Assembly: GCA_963556145.1 (NCBI GenBank)
Contig: OY744471.1
Coordinates: 5,635,590 to 5,699,589, forward strand
Reading direction: 5' to 3'
DNA: 64,000 nucleotides
DNA from: Hygrocybe punicea
Taxonomy: Eukaryota > Basidiomycota > Agaricomycetes > Agaricales > Hygrophoraceae
Below are positions 34,464 through 46,299 of this stretch, piece by piece. The stretch's first letter is position 1; the number at the start of each line of letters is the position of its first letter. The position numbers and the translations under genes were made by a program. The notes beneath the pieces were generated by a model. The model searched no databases and had not been told where the DNA came from. It was given only the letters and a program-made list of their open reading frames with translations.

Positions 34464-37400
34464 TTACTCCATCTTGTTGGCAAAGGCAATTTCTGCTTGT
34501 GCTATCATATTCCTCCACATTACCATCTGTTTTTCAGCATAACAGATGTGCCCCCTCAGTCTGGGACCAACTTTGTCATGATGTGCTTCCAATTGCACTT
34601 CCTGGTGTTGCAACCAACGAATCGTGTTACCCATTTCTGACTTGATGCTTTGCAATTCTTCAGACCACCTATCATATCTGGCCTTTCCACGGAGCCAGTT
34701 TACACGATACACTGTATAGCAGTAAGATCTTCCATGAATTGCTGTAGGAGAACCATCATTTACCTTCCTACATCTAATTGTTGTCCCCAGTATTATTCCT
34801 ATCTTTCATCTGCCAGATCCAGGGAAGCTTGTAACTCCTCTGGCCCACTCTATTCTCCTCAAGCATATCACCACTCATCTTGATATCCTCCTGCCTCAGC
34901 ACTTTGAAACGATCCAAAATGTCTGCACTCCCCCCTAGACTGAACAATGCTTGACGAGCCTGCCTGTAGCTGGTGGCATATTTGGAAACTTTTTGCTGGA
35001 TGGCATGTATGTCGTCCCATGCTCGAGTCTTCTTCTTCTAACTGTTTGCTCCACGGACAGAGGTTCGAAAAATTACCATTTTCTCACCCAGTGTCATCCT
35101 CAAGTTTTCCAAACAGTCGTTTGCTTGCCCCACCCTGAGTTCCACCTCCTGAGCAGCCAAATTTTCCAAACCCAGCGGAGCACATTCCTCAATTCCCAAG
35201 GTAGATGGCATTGTAAGTCAACAGTTTTCAGGCCATTCTATGACATTATCATCTTCTTCTTCATCTACCTTGCCCTCCTCATCCAAATCCATGATCCAAT
35301 CATCAGCATCTGATTCACAATTCACCAAATTACAGTCATCCACTTGTTCACCCAGTATTCTGTGCATTTTTCTGTGAAACGAATCGATTCGAGACTGAAG
35401 CCTATTTTGACGATCCTCCAGATTTGCCTTGTCTGTGAAACTGCCCATTTTTTGAACAGCATGCAAAGTTGTCTTCAGAGTATTCCTGTAGGGTAAACAA
35501 ATGTCAGAGAGGATTGATGAGAATGAGGATACATCCTACTGTGCTTGTTCTATGTTTATTCCTTCATTTAAAATGGTCACCCGACCAGCCATTACATCTT
35601 TGGGGTTCCCTGTGGTCAGTCTCAACCTGATCTCGGCCTGTGATGGTGCTGGTGAAACATCATTACTGTGTCCAAATTACCCACACTTTATAAGACAAAC
35701 CTTTCTCCATTCTGATGTCGAATACCCTCAAATAGTCACCATGGAAATCCATTGCCCTTGTTTCTTCTTCCTTCCACTGCGACAGCAGTTGCTCATCAAC
35801 AGTTTCGGTGTAGATGCGGGTTCTTGGTGGCTTCAGAACAATAAAGAAAGATGATCCTAACCTGAGGGGTGTCAGCATAGAAGTGACTGTGGATAATCAG
35901 TGTCGGGGATAGTAGTAAAAGGAAGGGAATGTAAGTAAAATATAAAGCCGCTGCATAAAACTGGGCAACCAACGATGAATCCGGCGATGAATGGAGTGAA
36001 AATGGATGAATAACGAAGAACCCGACGATGCCGACGATGTCGGGTACAGCGGGTCAGGCCGGGTAGGGTCAGAAACGATGAACAAATAAAGGAATAAAGA
36101 TTAAGACAATGAAGTGAACTACAACAAGGCTAAGGGTTTACGAGGATGAGCATTTGAAGTGATTAAAATGATTCTGACTATGAGGGAAACGGGGACTAAG
36201 GGTATCTCTTTTTTTGTACAGTCGTCGGGGACCATCTTTATAGTACATGTGTGTGTAGCTACTTTCGGACATGTCTACTTCAGCCGATAGAAACTACAAA
36301 GAAAAGATGGAATGGAGATGTGGAAAGGGGTGTTGCAATGCGACAAAGACAGGAAAATGGAGGGGAAAACGAATATGCAAGGAAAAGATCTAAAAAGTCC
36401 TACATATCTCCGAAAGGACAAGGGGATGCATAAATAAGGTAATTCCGAAGTCGGGGATCAAGTCCGATGAGATCCATCTCCTATAATTAGAACTCCAGGG
36501 CTTCTGAGGCTGCCGGATTTGGTCTGAAAGTGGCTGTGACAAAGCGGCATGTGTCGGGTTACATCAGTCACGTCGGGTCATGTCACGTCACGTCAGGTTA
36601 CGTCGGGTTCAAATGCGAGTTGAATAGAGGCATCGGGTTCATCTGGATTCGTGATATATTGAGGATACAGACATTGACCCTCTACATCGGAAAGCTCCTC
36701 AAAGGCTGCCTTCATTTCCTGCATTCCATCTACTGCTTTATCATACCTTTTCAACAAAGACCGAACTTTGGGACAGCTATGGTGATGATTTGTATTGATG
36801 ACATGCCTGTGAATCACGTACCCATTCCTACCAACTTCTTCCAATTTGAATCCCTCATAAGGTCATCCAGAATCTCACGTTGTTGGGATTTTGACATGAA
36901 ACTAATAAAACTGGCAATCTTGTTGATGATAGCCCACAGTGTCTCCAAAATTTCGCCATCCTGCTGACCAGCACCAAGAACAAAGTTGAGACTGAATAGG
37001 GCAAAACACTTGGCAACATGTGCACCAAGATGAAACTTGCCCACAGCCCCAATGATCTTGAGCGCCTCGGGGAGAGTGAGGTGGTCAGAATCGGAAACCC
37101 TTTTAGCAAAATTGATGAGCCAACTGCAGACGATATCATATTCCACCAGTGCTTCCTTGATACCACTGTGGCACAGCCTATTGAGAGCATTGCATATCGA
37201 ATAATCAACGTTCATGTGTCTGGTGCAGGCTGTTTAATAAATTTGTGACGATTCATAGCTCAAAACACATGACTGACCATTCACCCTTCTGGAAGTCGAT
37301 GACACTGTGTGGTACAAAGCAACCATGCTTTGCACAAGCACATGCACTGATTCCAGTAGCATATAAGTTATGCCGATTGGCATTGGCTTGGTTGACAGCC

Positions 37401-38908
37401 TTATGGTTTGAGCACTGTGATCTCTGATAATGGATCATTGATTTAGCATTCATGAAATTCACAATTTGATAAATACCTCTTTGGACTCCAGGGAAGCTGC
37501 CAAATGAGCATGATAAGGTGCATCCTCAACCATATAGCCTTGTCCATCAATAAGCCCAACATCATCATCAGGCTTCTGCATGTTAATCTGCTCAGCTTTG
37601 AAATTCCCATCGATGATGATGCTGGGCCTGTAAAGCCACCTGTTTCCATGTTTGGTGAGGAACTACATGAAAACTGATCAGAATGACCCACTGATGAGGT
37701 CTATCCATTTAGTTCTGCGGAAGATTTATCCCCAGCTGGGGACATGCAGGGCAAAACAATGCCAGATCACCATTACCAGGCTCCCTCTCAGTATCATGCC
37801 CAAAGCCAAATCGTTTCTTGAGGTTCAAGTACCGCCACTGTCTTGAGACCCTCATTAGTTCACGATAATGATCCTGAACAACATAACTCAGTACTTCGTT
37901 CTGTATGGACTGTGTAACCAAAGAAGAAGTATATCACAAACCGGCAATGTATCTGGAAATGCGTTTGAAGACAGTCTCCTTAACTTGTTATAAAAGTTGT
38001 TTGCAGATGTTTTGCACTCCATCGAATCAATGTAGAAATGATCCAGGAGCTGGAAAGTGAAGGCTGACCATGGCCATTTTGCCGTTGCAGGATACAAATG
38101 CATTCGAAGTAGTTGAATGTCTCGAGTAGGGGCATCTGGGCAGGAGCACCATTGGATTCAACGTCAGTAAATTCCATTCATATGAGTGACAGTGAGGATA
38201 TCCTCCTCGGCGTGAACACCCAATTCCGATCCCGAATTGTCCTCCTCATCCAGGCCAGACATTAAAATATCCCTCACAGATGTATCTTTGACAGATGGCT
38301 CCTGTCCATCATGTCTGTATGATGGACAATCGCCTCCACCATGGCCAAGACACATGACCAGGCCAATCGTATTAAGGTCATATTTCAAGAAACATTTGCC
38401 ATTCCAGATCTCAATTCTGTGGAACAGATTATGCTTGTGTCTGCAAACAACAACGCTGGCAGAACAAAGGACAACCATAGCAATCAGGGCAATGAATAGA
38501 CATATCAGCCATGAGACATGTCTGGCACGTAACATCGGAAGGGGGGGCCTCAGATGATAAGAGTTCAGAGAGGTATTGCTTGTGAATTGCTTTCCAGGCT
38601 TCCATTTCATCATTCTGTGTCTAATTGACATGCAATCAAAATCAAGTCAAACAGATAATAGTTGTGTCAACCTTTCCACTCTTATTTCGGTGTCTCCTTG
38701 TCAGAGGCTCCTCCTCTTCCATAAACAACATTGAGGGCATGGGAGGATGTTCACTCCTTTCTGATTGTTTTACAGGACTTGGCTGACGAATGACTGGATA
38801 AGCCTTGACTGTCTTTCCACCTCGTTTCTTTGCCACCACCATAAATTCAACCTCTCTGGCAAATTCCTTTTTTTTTCCTGACCGGGAAATGACTTTTGAT
38901 TTTGGCAT
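34464..38908 (-). pseudogene. KDZ transposase with CxC2-type cluster
   Basis: The ATG at 38908 starts a basic N-terminus (MPKSKVISRSGKKKEF). After an intron near 38669-38620 comes the CxC2 region (CQTCLMADMSIHCPDC..CQRCC, FHRIEIWNGKCF, MCLGHGGGDCP). Later exons give WPWSAFTFQLLDHFYIDSME, RELMRVSRQWRYLNLKK, LALFCPACPQLGINLP, DGNFKAEQINMQKPDDDVG, CACAKHGCFVPHSVIDFQKG, MNVDYSICNAL, LVEYDIVCSW, GKFHLGAHVAKC and GAGQQDGEILETLW, the core blocks of KDZ transposases, then a coiled C-terminus (RYDRWSEELQSIKSEMG). A frameshift near 38440 and an LTR-like insertion at 35.9-36.56 kb make it non-functional as it stands. Role: catalysing movement of its host element. Confidence 0.75.
35901..36563. mobile_element. 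possible solo LTR within the KDZ gene
   Basis: Starts TGTCGGGGATAG and ends GGGTTACA, with TCAG on both sides (35897-35900 and 36564-36567). It interrupts the KDZ coding blocks between the DSNWKK exon and the coiled C-terminus. TG..CA ends and a 4-bp duplication fit an LTR, but the GTCGGGTTAC word is repeated nearby, so the right boundary is uncertain. Confidence 0.35.
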
Positions 38909-39114
38909 GGATGAACAATAGTTGGATGAGTGTGGGAAAAGTGAGCAAATGACACACATTATAAAGACCAATGCACAAGGCAAAACACATGGCGAATAAT
39001 AAATATGACATAAATTATGTGCATTGACATACAAATACATTTCAGTACAGGACAAGGTTACAAATCTGATGAACTGTCAGAATCTGATACCATCATTGGG
39101 GCCTCAAACCAACC

Positions 39115-40600
39115 TCAGACCAATTTAACATCACTGGATGAACCCTCCTTTCCTTCCACTACAACCCTGTCCAGCACATCCCCCTGAAGGCAATTGCGAA
39201 CAGCTTGCCTGTGCAAGGCGCCCTGGAGTTCCCGACGGAGCGTGGGTATTCGCCAGTCTTGCCATGGATCTTTGGCAGCTTTGATGGTACTCTTGTCACC
39301 CAGCATGATGTCCATCATTTCCATTGGGTTTTCTAAGAAGATTCAAAGGAAATGCAGCATGTAGATGCCACAATCGTCAAAATTCGGCTGTCGAGGTACC
39401 TGAAAAGAAATCTTCAATTCAGTCGCAACACTAATGTTAGACATTGTTCACCGTGGGGGTGACTCTCTTGATATGTGCCAGCTTTTTCACCTGTCTGGTG
39501 TTCATCGCAATGCCAGCCAGCCACACATGCACCAGGGATATATCTTTATGATGGTTTTCCAGGGGCAGTGAATTGAGAACAAATGTTACGCTAATCGAAG
39601 ATGAGTAAGTTCAAGGCAAAGCTAAAATGGATAATTACATGTGCAGTCCATCAGCAGGATTTTGTGACAAACATGCACCAGGATTTGTCACGATAATCAA
39701 ATACCAGTGGTCACTGATGGTGAGGTGAGATGTTGCCTTCACGAAAGCTGTCTGCACTCACCCAGTGGGAACAGGAAAGACCAAGTATCAGAGCGAAAAT
39801 ATGTCGATTGCCTTTGTCCACCTCTTCAAACTCTTTACACCATTCTTCCTGTGTCCAGATTCAGAGGAAATTAAGTTATATGAACCACCAATGTGTACCT
39901 CAATTTCTCCATGAAAAAAGTAATGAATATGTGTATGTTTTCCGGCAAATCTGGTTGATGGATTGCTGCTTTCTGCAGAGCGTAGCTGAAACAGGGAATA
40001 AGCTACTACACTGGAGGGTTGAAACATACATACTGGGTACTGAAATTAATCAGTTTGTCATCTAGCCAATCCTTTTCCAAATGTTGATATGAAATCCACG
40101 GAACCGCACCCTGCTCTGAGTATTTTGCAACACCTGAGGTGAGCGATGGGCCTGGCAATGGCTATGTTATGTACATGACTACATCTGGCCTTTCATTTAA
40201 CTGCAAAAATCGGCCATTGGTGTTGACATCGTTTCTGTTGAAGTAGAGTTTAGTTGTGGTATTATGAATTTGTCATACTGACTGTAAATATTCAATGCTA
40301 CTTTTGCCCAGTGTGCTGGTGAGCAAACTGAGCAAATCCACATACATATCTGTTGTCCAGGATGCGTGCTCGTTGTCAAAATAAATGCCAATTTGATGTT
40401 TTGACACAATTTCTGAGTATCCATTGGAGTCACATCTAACCTCATGGAAATGGTGGAGTACCATTGTTCTTTCGGCCTAAAAACATGCAGGTGGACTTGT
40501 CCATATGTCAAGACACGAGCACATGTAATATCAAGCCACGTATCTGCTCTTCATTCAGTTTTGTGGCCTACAAAATTACGTGAATATCAAGGGTGGGCTC
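39115..40600 (-). pseudogene. Ulp1/C48-type SUMO protease-like gene
   Basis: Read on the minus strand: DWLDDKLI-type block near 40050, RWTKAIDIF near 39810, HWYLIIVTNPGACL (catalytic-His block, His codon about 39719), a 48-bp intron, FVLNSLPLENHHKDISLVHVW (where Ulp1 proteases have the catalytic Asp as LDSL), and VPRQPNFDDCGIYMLHF (catalytic Cys codon 39370-39372) then IFLENPMEMMDIM. The order His..Asp..Cys with HW, DS and QxN..DCG is the C48 signature. Asp is Asn here, and a TGA (39355-39353) follows LHFL, so it is probably inactive. Neighbour of the KDZ gene on the same strand. Family role: SUMO maturation or removal. Confidence 0.6.
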
Positions 40601-40914
40601 TTGATGACTAACAATCACCTGGCAACTGACAACATCACGTTTGACCAAAAGTTGCATGGTTGCAGAGCTGTCATCTGTCAGAATGCAACAAACACTGGTC
40701 TACCACAGTAAGTGATGATTAGGATGCTGAACGCGATGATTTACCATGAACCTTTGCATTTAAATTCAACGGATGTGGTGCCTTCCAATGATTTGTGGTA
40801 GGTGTGTCCACTAGAGACTGTGAAAAGGACAGGGAGATGAAGAGATGGCATATTAGATTGTTGTTCAGAGATGCATGTGATGGTTGAAAAAAGAGATGCT
40901 TTTTCATCATGTGA

Positions 40915-41035
40915 TGTGGAGTCTGGTCCACATGTGACGCCTAAACTTGACATCACATGTGATGTCACATGCATGATGTCATGTGTAAACGTCCAGACGT
41001 GATGTCACATGCATGATGTGTGATGTCACGGCGTT
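40915..41035. repeat. CATCACATGTGATG-type palindromic cluster
   Basis: Several overlapping copies of TGATGTCACATGCATGATGT and its inverse (for instance ACATCACATGTGATGT). It may be the remnant of a MITE end; no target duplication could be assigned. Confidence 0.5.
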
Positions 41036-42230
41036 TCTATGACCGTTGTACATGCTCAACGACGTGGGGAAAATGACTGAGCTTTGCATATTGCACATCA
41101 TCTCTGAGATTACTTATTCCCTTGGTAGACATTGTTCTATCTTTGCGATTAGAAATCAAATGCCACCCTGAGCATTTGTTTATATTTGGTCAGAATTCAC
41201 CTTATTTCGTCACATCCTGAGTCGCAACATCAACGTTCCACAAGGTAATTTCTCTTGAGGCTTACACACTACGATATTTCTGCATTTCAATGTTCACTTG
41301 TACTGCAGCAAATGACAGCTCCCTTGTATCCTTGGTAGGGCGCTGCACCAGGAAAATTTCCAAAGCTGTATTTATGACGGTTCTTGTTGATATGCTGCCT
41401 GGTGAAACTGCTCATGTTCACGACATTGAATGCTTCCCACCATCTGTGTAGAACATTATACTGAACCCACTTTTGATTGTGTAGGGATGTGCCTGAAATC
41501 TATTTGCATATTTTCATGCGGCCGCCACCGAACAAGAACATTATTCTGTCTGATGGCCAGGCATGATGCAATCAGAAGACGCAGGCCCTGCACAAACACC
41601 ATTCCTGAAAGAAGGTTGGCCACCCATGTTTGGTGTGGATGACGATGTTCATATGTGTATGGGATATTTCGTTCACCTAGCCACTAGTTTTGCTACAGGT
41701 CTGCTACATCCTTTGATCTTCAGTCCAATTTCTGAATGTTCTTGTTCAGCACACCGTATACAAATGCAGTTGAATTCAAGGCACTGGTATACATTATTTA
41801 GAAGCGATGCTGTAATTAAATGTCTTGGTAACAAAGTGCCATTCACAACCTTCCTAGCCAGATTATAAATTTTATTGACAATTTTCACATCGTTCTAATT
41901 ACATTTCTCTACAACAGTGCCATTTACAATGTTCCTAGCCTGTATATAAACTCGTCACCATCCAAACTTGGCCACATCATGTGAGTGAATTCACTTCATG
42001 TGATGAATCACAACCACGTTTGTCACATGAACAAATACAACCAATCACAAGCGCTCATTGAATTATTTTTTCCCTTGTTCATTGTTTTCTGCCTCATCAT
42101 TGTTCATCCCACACTGTGAGATTGTTGTACCAGGCAACAATCTCGCATTCTGGGATGCTATGCATTTGGCATTATGTCTCATTCTCCTACCTGAATGGTG
42201 AGTGGTTTGTTATGTCTCCGCTGACTTCCA
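41036..42230. other. no recognisable gene
   Basis: Open frames at 41430-41642 and 41563-41868 (+) show no domain I recognise. The phrase AGTGCCATT.ACAA..TTCCTAGCC occurs twice (about 41836 and 41918), a small local duplication. Confidence 0.35.
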
Positions 42231-42870
42231 TCAATTTAGAATATTGGTAAGTAACTGATTGTTTGTCACTGCAAGTGATCTTCTACAGCTTTCCGACATG
42301 TTTTCCACCTGGATTAATTGTGGCATCAGTGCGTGCCCAACCGGTGGTGGCTGGTCCTCAGAAATGGGCACTTGCTGCTGCCGGTCAACCTGGAATGAAA
42401 GGGTGGGTGAATCCCCCTGATTTCCTTGCCAGGCAACCTCCTTGTAGCGGGCCTGGCAGTGTACCCAGTTACAACCACGGTGTGTGTCTTTGCAGTTTAA
42501 TATTGCCTGCATTGACACGTTGACTCCCAGCTGGTATGTGTGGTCTTGTAGTAGTGATTCACTTATTGTAGCTGCTTTATGTCGGGGTACAGCCCTGCTG
42601 ACAATGTTACTTGTTTCAGACAACTTCTCCATTGGCACGAGTTGTGGCATCAGTGTGTGCCCACCTGGTAGTGGCCAGTCCCCTGATATGGGCACCTGCT
42701 GCTGCCGGTCAACCTGGAAGGAAAGGGCAGGTGAATCCCCTGGACTTCCTTGCTGGGCAACCTGCTCGTAGCAGGCCTGGCAGCCTTGTTGACATCAAGA
42801 CAAGTAAGTCTCATTGTACTTTTGACTATTCTATCGTTCACAAAATGGCACAGGTATCAATCAGCTTGTA
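42231..42870 (-). repeat. ~320-bp duplicated ORF segment
   Basis: Positions 42296-42460 and 42617-42783 are about 80% alike (GTTGTGGCATCAGTG..TGCC, CTGCTGCCGGTCAACCTGGA, GGCAACCT.CT.GTAGC.GG). On the minus strand both lie in one open frame, so the encoded protein has two RQQQVPIS..P.GH.LMPQL units about 107 residues apart. I do not recognise the family and cannot tell whether the frame is a gene. Confidence 0.45.
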
Positions 42871-43542
42871 AATTTGGGTGTTCTGTATATACATATCAAC
42901 TGACTCTGCTCAGGATTGAGATTGTTTGTTCTATATTGTGTTTTATTTCACAGTCAGTTGTGCATATGAATTGGCAAAATCGCTGTATGCAGTGAATTAT
43001 TGAATGTTAAAAGTTCTAACCATAACCCCATGTTAAATTATACTGCCTTGAGGCCACCATGTGTAATGAAACTGTCCTTCTCAATTCTCAACCAATCTCA
43101 ATTCTCAACCATTATGTACACAGACAGAATCCCCTCAAAGAATGCACAATCCAAGGCAATGGAAACCTCGCTTTCCGTCAACATGAAAACAACAGATTGT
43201 GGTCTGGCTCCGAATCTAAAGAAACACATGTGGATGAGGCTGAGAAGAATCTTCTCAAACACTACATTGTATTATAGGAAGTCGGGCATGTGCCCTCCGA
43301 AGTCTCCTGTAGAGGAATGCAAATGGCTGAGGTCAGATCCATGCTGCTTTAATGTCATATCTTACATATTTTGCAGGTCGCATTTGATGATGCTGAGGGA
43401 TCAGCTTCCAGTTAGCAAGGTCTTGGGAGATTCAGCCCTAGATTCCAAAACATTCTCAGAGTCGGAAATGGTCTCAGAATCTGAACTGGAGAGGGCTCCT
43501 CACTGTGGCAGCCGCGATTTTGAACCCTAGTACGTTGCTGCC

Positions 43543-44693
43543 ATGAAAGTCGGCATATTTAGACTGACATCTTGCCACAAAGTAATTGTGCCCTTGGATG
43601 CGAATAGACTGGCAAATCGAGTGAAGAATATCAAGGAGACTTTGGATGCTGACAATGAAAAACTACTCAGGTTTTTTCAGGAGATTCACATCAGACATGT
43701 GAATGAACCAGCGATAGTAATCGACACGTGTGGTTCAATTTTGGTCTGGTATCTACCTGATGTTGTAACTCCAAGACGTATTGTGAGTCACTTGCCCCCC
43801 CTGGAAATATGGTTTTTAACAGTACCCACTGCAACACAGGAAGAATTGAATGTCAGTGCTGAAATGATAACTGAAATTCTGGAAGAATCCTATTCCAAGT
43901 CCCTCAAAAAAGTTGAGAAAGGGAAAAATCCGCTATGGAGGAAAGATCTGCTATGGAGGAAAGATCCAAACATTTTCTTTCCACCTCCAAACCCACGATT
44001 TCACCCAGGATTAGTGGATTTCGCTGCAGCATGGTTTGCTCAGGGTAGAGAGGTAACACCTTTAGTTAGTCGTCTTATTTACATGAGCTGACCGTCTGTT
44101 TTTTTCAGCGACTTACCAATAGGTTGATCATGTCGACAACTCTTCGAACAACTGAAGCCACCATGTGGATGGCTGCAATTGAACCCAGCGAGCTGATCTT
44201 CAACACAATTACTGCGTTAACCCATCAGTCATTGTACACAGCTGGCCTTCTGGCTGTGACGAAAATCCGGGACGGTGAAATGATTGAGAACATGGAAACA
44301 CACGAAAATGCTAAGGAGTGGACATCTGTTTACACTGGAATCGCTGTTATCGTTAACAGGATTACAACTTGACACAGAGATGCTGAAGGGTGTCCAGAAT
44401 GGTATGATTTGCTGGCAAGTTGTGGGACACATACGAACGCGGAACTAGCCATTCCTGAGTTGGATGCTACATTCTCTTATTCGCCAGGAACCATCATCGA
44501 AATTTGTGGCAAGGTTCTCAGTCACAGTGTAGGCAGATGGGAGGGTGGTGAAAGAATATGCATGGCGCATTATATGCGAAACATGGTACATGACCGTCTC
44601 AAGATTGACAAGCCCACCTGGAGCCGACACAATGTGTTTGCAAGGGAGATGAATGCAGAGTTTCGGGCATCACAGGAATGGAGATGGAATTAG
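43543..44693 (+). pseudogene. TET/JBP-family 5-methylcytosine dioxygenase-like gene with a stop before the HxD motif
   Basis: Three exons (43543-43782, 43840-44052, 44109-44693) keep frame for 345 codons. Blocks: EPAIVIDTCGSILVWYLPD; MWMAAIEPSELIFNTITALTH and HQSLYTAGL; WTSVYTGIAVIVNRITT; then a TGA (44370-44372) directly before HRDAEGCPEWYDLL (H240, D242). ELDATFSYSPGTIIEICGKV, LSHSVGRWEGGERICMAHYM (H290) and a basic end follow. HRD..H with the PGT and GERICxAHxMR blocks is the fungal TET/JBP signature; such enzymes oxidise 5-methylcytosine with Fe(II) and 2-oxoglutarate. The stop removes the whole catalytic half. An in-frame TAG at 43528 precedes the ATG, so more N-terminal sequence may have been lost. 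Confidence 0.65.
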
Positions 44694-45402
44694 CTATAGT
44701 GCCAAGGGAGATATCATCCTAATGTGAAAGTACAACAGCTACCATTGCATGCTTTGTACGACTGTAGTCAGAAACCTCTGTGTGGAACTAAATCTCATCA
44801 TCCTCATTCACAGATGACAAAGACCTATGAGTTTCAGCTGACAAATATCTAGACAGTGTCCAGAGAATTTCCCTGGCTTTACATTGACAACTCTGTCACA
44901 TTGACAACTCTGTCAATTTGAAATGTGTACTTAAGTGCTTACTTACCAGGCAATTCACGTGATGTGGTCACAATGGCACAGGTGATCACAGTTGAGGCAT
45001 CATTTTTTTTTACCTTCTGCACCTTTACCATCTAGCCTCACCCTCTCTTAAATTGCTCTCAGATACACTCAAATTGAACATTTTGCCAATGTCCTCATCA
45101 GCAAGCACCTCTTCACCGTCAATCACTTCTCTACATGCCTCTGTCATGTCTGGCAGTGATTTCCGAAGCATGAATGAGTTCCAGGACTTCCTGTGGGTCA
45201 ATGGCACGCCTCTTGCTGAAGATTCACTTGAGACGGCTATTGTAACCTTAATTGGCAATCAGTCTGCTCTAGGAAACACACCGTCCACCTTGGCTGTGAT
45301 GGTGCATCAAATCTCTCACCTTGTAACATTGACAGTCGACTTGTCTGCTAGGCCCTGGCAAAGCAATTGGATTATGTGAATCCCACAGGTGAAATCTCAT
45401 GT
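44694..45402. other. no recognised gene; one open frame on each strand
   Basis: Frames at 45053-45379 (+) and 45025-45258 (-) overlap; neither has a recognised domain. The region ends at the left LTR of the next element. Confidence 0.35.
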
Positions 45403-45554
45403 TGGAGTAGTGGGACCTGGCCAGTCACGTGACCGGGCTCCCACGGTTGACCTAGTTAGTAGCCTTCCCGATGTAGTAGTCAGTCTATTATCCTATCCAT
45501 CCCGTCTTGCCTCTCGAATCCTGCGTGAGCCCCCGGAGTGGTACCACTCCAACA
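45403..45554 (+). repeat. left LTR of the outer element
   Basis: Begins TGGAGTAGTGGGACCTGG and ends CCACTCCAACA; aligned with 49374-49533 throughout. Confidence 0.75.
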
Positions 45555-45959
45555 TGGTGATGAGAGTGTTTTTCAACCCATGCCTCTCTTTTTTTTTCTC
45601 TCGGGTTCCCACTCCTTACAATTTTCTCACGAGACGACTCTTTTCCGCCACACCAGCCTGGTTGCCATGCAACCCCAATTTTCGTTCACTCCTGGCCATT
45701 CAGACATGCACGTCACCCCCCGACGCTCTCATCAGTCCAATAGGCCCCACGTTGCCCCCCGTTGACCCAAAAACCCAGCTGCGACCCCCTTTGAACACAC
45801 AAGCCCCAGGCCATGTCACCATTTTTTGACCCCCTGTGTTTTTCGTGTAACCAGGCTCCACCCACGTTCACCCAAACCCCCGCACTCACGCTTGACAACC
45901 CAGCGTTCTGGTTCTGCCCAAATGAACCCCTGTCGCCATCCAAGTTAAGTGCCCCACGT

Positions 45960-46145
45960 TGTGGTGAACGTGGCCTGGTGGGTAGGCATGGATTCGATGT
46001 GCAAGTTTGTTGTCAATGGGATAGAAACCCAAAACTCTTCTTTTTTTGTAACTATTTACAATAGCCACTACATATCAAAGATAGAACAAATAGAGAATAT
46101 GGTGAAATGAGTGAATACATACCCAGAGATATATATGTCTCTACA
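45960..46145 (-). repeat. LTR of the inner element (3' copy)
   Basis: Shares GATTCGATGTGC, TTGTCAATGGGATA.AAACCC, AAAACTCTTCTT, ACTATTTACAA.AGCCAC and GGATATATATGTCTCTACA-type ends with 48051-48232. Confidence 0.8.
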
Positions 46146-46299
46146 TCCAGTAGGGACATAAATAGAGACTGTCCCCAGTCTCACACAAGGCAAGGGAGAA
46201 AGAAATAGTGAAAAGAAAAAGGGAGGGAGGGAAGGGACAACACAGAAAAGAGCAAAGAAAAAGAAAGAAAGAAAGAAAGAAAACAAAAAACTAATCAAC

